NCBI RefSeq assembly: GCF_014646335.1
Contig: NZ_BMNG01000002.1
Location: 186,001 to 250,000, forward strand
Direction: 5' to 3'
DNA length: 64,000 nt
From: Streptomyces lasiicapitis
Lineage (GTDB): Bacteria > Actinomycetota > Actinomycetes > Streptomycetales > Streptomycetaceae
Shown here piece after piece: positions 62,686-64,000 of this stretch. Made by a program: the position numbers and the translations under genes. Each line of letters opens with the position of its first letter. Positions within the stretch are counted from its first letter, which is position 1. Under the pieces are notes generated by a model that was given only the letters and a program-made list of their open reading frames with translations, was not told where the DNA came from and searched no databases.

Positions 62686-64000
62686 GTGAGGCTGGCAATT
62701 CTGGGTGGCGGCGGGTTCCGTGTGCCGCTGGTGTACCGGGCCCTGCTCGCCGACCGTGCGGAGGGCAGGGTCACCGAGGTCGTCCTGCACGACGTGGACG
62801 CCGCCCGGGTCGGGGCGATCGCGCGGGTGCTCGCCGAGCAGGCCGCGGGGGTGCCCGCCGCGCCCGCCGTGCGGGTCACCACCGACCTCGACGACGCGCT
62901 GCGCGGCGCCGACTTCGTGTTCTCCGCGATCCGGGTCGGCGGCCTTGAGGGCCGGGCCGCCGACGAGCGGGTGGCGCTCGCGGAAGGCGTGCTCGGGCAG
63001 GAGACGGTCGGCGCGGGCGGCATCGCGTACGGACTGCGGACGGTGCCCGTCGCCGTCGACATCGCCCGGCGCGTCGCGCGGCTCGCGCCGGACGCGTGGG
63101 TCATCAACTTCACCAACCCGGCGGGCCTGGTCGCCGAGGCCATGTCCCGGCACATCGGCGACCGCGTCATCGGCATCTGCGACTCGCCCGTCGGACTCGG
63201 GCGGCGCGTCGCGGGGCTGCTCGGCGCCGAGCCGGGCCGGGCGCGGCTCGACTATGTGGGCCTCAACCACCTGGGCTGGCTGCGCGGCCTCCACGTCGAC
63301 GGCGAGGACCTGCTGCCGCGGCTGCTCGCCGACCGCGACCTCCTCGAAGCCTTCGAGGAGGGCAAGCTCTTCGGCGCCGACTGGCTCCAGTCCCTCGGCG
63401 CGATCCCCAACGAATACCTGCACTACTACTACTTCAACCGCGAGGCGGTCGGCGCCTACCGGGCCGCCGAGCAGACCCGCGGCGCGTTCCTGCGCGACCA
63501 GCAGGCCCGCTTCTACGAGGAGATGCGGAACCCGGAGGCGGGCGCGTTCAAGACGTGGGACGCCACCCGCGCCGAGCGCGAGGCGACGTACATGGCGCAC
63601 AGCCGGGAGGCCGCCGGAGCGGGGGAGCGGGCTCCCGAGGACATGGAGTCCGGCGGCTACGAGCGGGTGGCCCTCGCCCTGATGCGCGCCATCTCCCGTG
63701 ACGAACACGCGACGTTGATCCTGAACGTCCGCAACCGCGGGACGCTCCCGGAGCTCGACGCGGACGCGGTCATCGAGGTGCCGTGCCTGGTGGACGCCTC
63801 CGGCCCGCACCCGACAGCCGTGTCGCCGCTGCCCGGCCACGCCACGGGTCTGGTGTGCGCGGTCAAGGCGGTCGAACGCGAGGTGCTCGCCGCGGCGGAG
63901 AGCGGTTCGCGCGCCACTGCCGTCAAGGCGTTCGCGCTGCACCCACTGGTCGACTCGGTGTCCGTGGCCCGCCGCCTCATGGACGGCTACGCAGGAGCTC
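62686..64000 (+). CDS. GH4 6-phospho-beta-glucosidase-type enzyme (partial, 3' end outside)
   Basis: 438 codons are visible and the frame is still open at the window end. VRLAILGGGGFRVPLVYRALLADR is the NAD-binding start of GH4; IRVGGLEGRAADERVALAEGVLGQETVGAGG, INFTNPAGLVAEAMSRH, GICDSPVGLGRRVAG and GLNHLGWLRGL are family hallmarks, including the Cys and His manganese ligands. GTG at 62686 follows AAGGTGG. GH4 enzymes cleave phosphorylated or free glycosides by an NAD and Mn2+ redox mechanism. Nothing downstream is available to define the sugar. Confidence 0.85.
   Translation, partial: MRLAILGGGGFRVPLVYRALLADRAEGRVTEVVLHDVDAARVGAIARVLAEQAAGVPAAPAVRVTTDLDDALRGADFVFSAIRVGGLEGRAADERVALAEGVLGQETVGAGGIAYGLRTVPVAVDIARRVARLAPDAWVINFTNPAGLVAEAMSRHIGDRVIGICDSPVGLGRRVAGLLGAEPGRARLDYVGLNHLGWLRGLHVDGEDLLPRLLADRDLLEAFEEGKLFGADWLQSLGAIPNEYLHYYYFNREAVGAYRAAEQTRGAFLRDQQARFYEEMRNPEAGAFKTWDATRAEREATYMAHSREAAGAGERAPEDMESGGYERVALALMRAISRDEHATLILNVRNRGTLPELDADAVIEVPCLVDASGPHPTAVSPLPGHATGLVCAVKAVEREVLAAAESGSRATAVKAFALHPLVDSVSVARRLMDGYAGA

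Overview
The window is high-GC chromosomal DNA from a Streptomyces. Codon use is strongly G/C-ending. GTG starts, short or absent 5' leaders and a geosmin synthase (geoA) are present, along with Streptomyces-type intergenic hairpin repeats and a bldA-type TTA codon in one regulator. There is no rRNA, CRISPR array, integrase or recognisable prophage. One tRNA-Leu(GAG) is present.

Layout. 1-5.1 kb: end of an Ebo (metabolite-traffic) operon (eboA end, TatD-like eboB, eboE, alkaline-phosphatase-fold eboF), then a Tat-exported TIM-barrel sugar isomerase and a long convergent terminator. 5.1-17.3 kb: an acyl-CoA/C1 (oxalate-type) locus with two OFA-family transporters, an ADP-forming acyl-CoA synthetase, a formyl-CoA transferase-family protein and a ThDP lyase on the minus strand. 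These are divergent, across a perfect inverted repeat, from sucC/sucD paralogues and an aldehyde dehydrogenase. 17.4-22.7 kb: DUF2254 membrane protein, tRNA-Leu, an atypical cytochrome P450 and a GH3 N-acetylglucosaminidase preceded by two DasR-like sites. 23.2-32.4 kb: an apparently undescribed biosynthetic cluster (zinc-type dehydrogenase, MocA oxidoreductase, PhyH oxygenase, LuxE-like and LuxC-like proteins, a hydrolase-aminotransferase fusion, a radical SAM enzyme). 32.5-39.9 kb: a membrane-anchored PBP1-like receptor with a partner NTPase, then a NACHT-LRR (bacterial NLR) protein. 40.2-48.6 kb: metallophosphoesterase, Kef-type antiporter, SDR plus galactonate dehydratase, an orphan cytochrome b (QcrB paralogue) and a two-RCK ion-channel-like protein. 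48.7-55.3 kb: a STAND NTPase with TPR-like repeats, a surface-polymer transferase-like gene interrupted by a perfect heptanucleotide array, and geosmin synthase. 55.7-57.7 kb: secreted GH84 hexosaminidase. 57.7-62.5 kb: a carnitine-catabolism-type operon (MFS, XRE-TetR regulator, BKACE, carnitine dehydrogenase-like, thioesterase). 62.7-64 kb: start of a GH4 phospho-glucosidase gene that runs off the window.

Most striking observation: the gene at 51.2-53.0 kb is split by twelve exact copies of a 7-bp unit. The two halves lie in different frames and would rejoin if the copy number were 11 or 14 (n = 2 mod 3). This is what a slipped-strand ON/OFF (phase-variation) switch looks like, and it is unusual for Streptomyces. 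The 23-32 kb cluster, with a carboxylate-activating/reducing pair next to a hydrolase-aminotransferase fusion and a radical SAM enzyme, is the best candidate for an unknown metabolite pathway. Functional names rest on recognised motifs and remembered family features; no database search was run.
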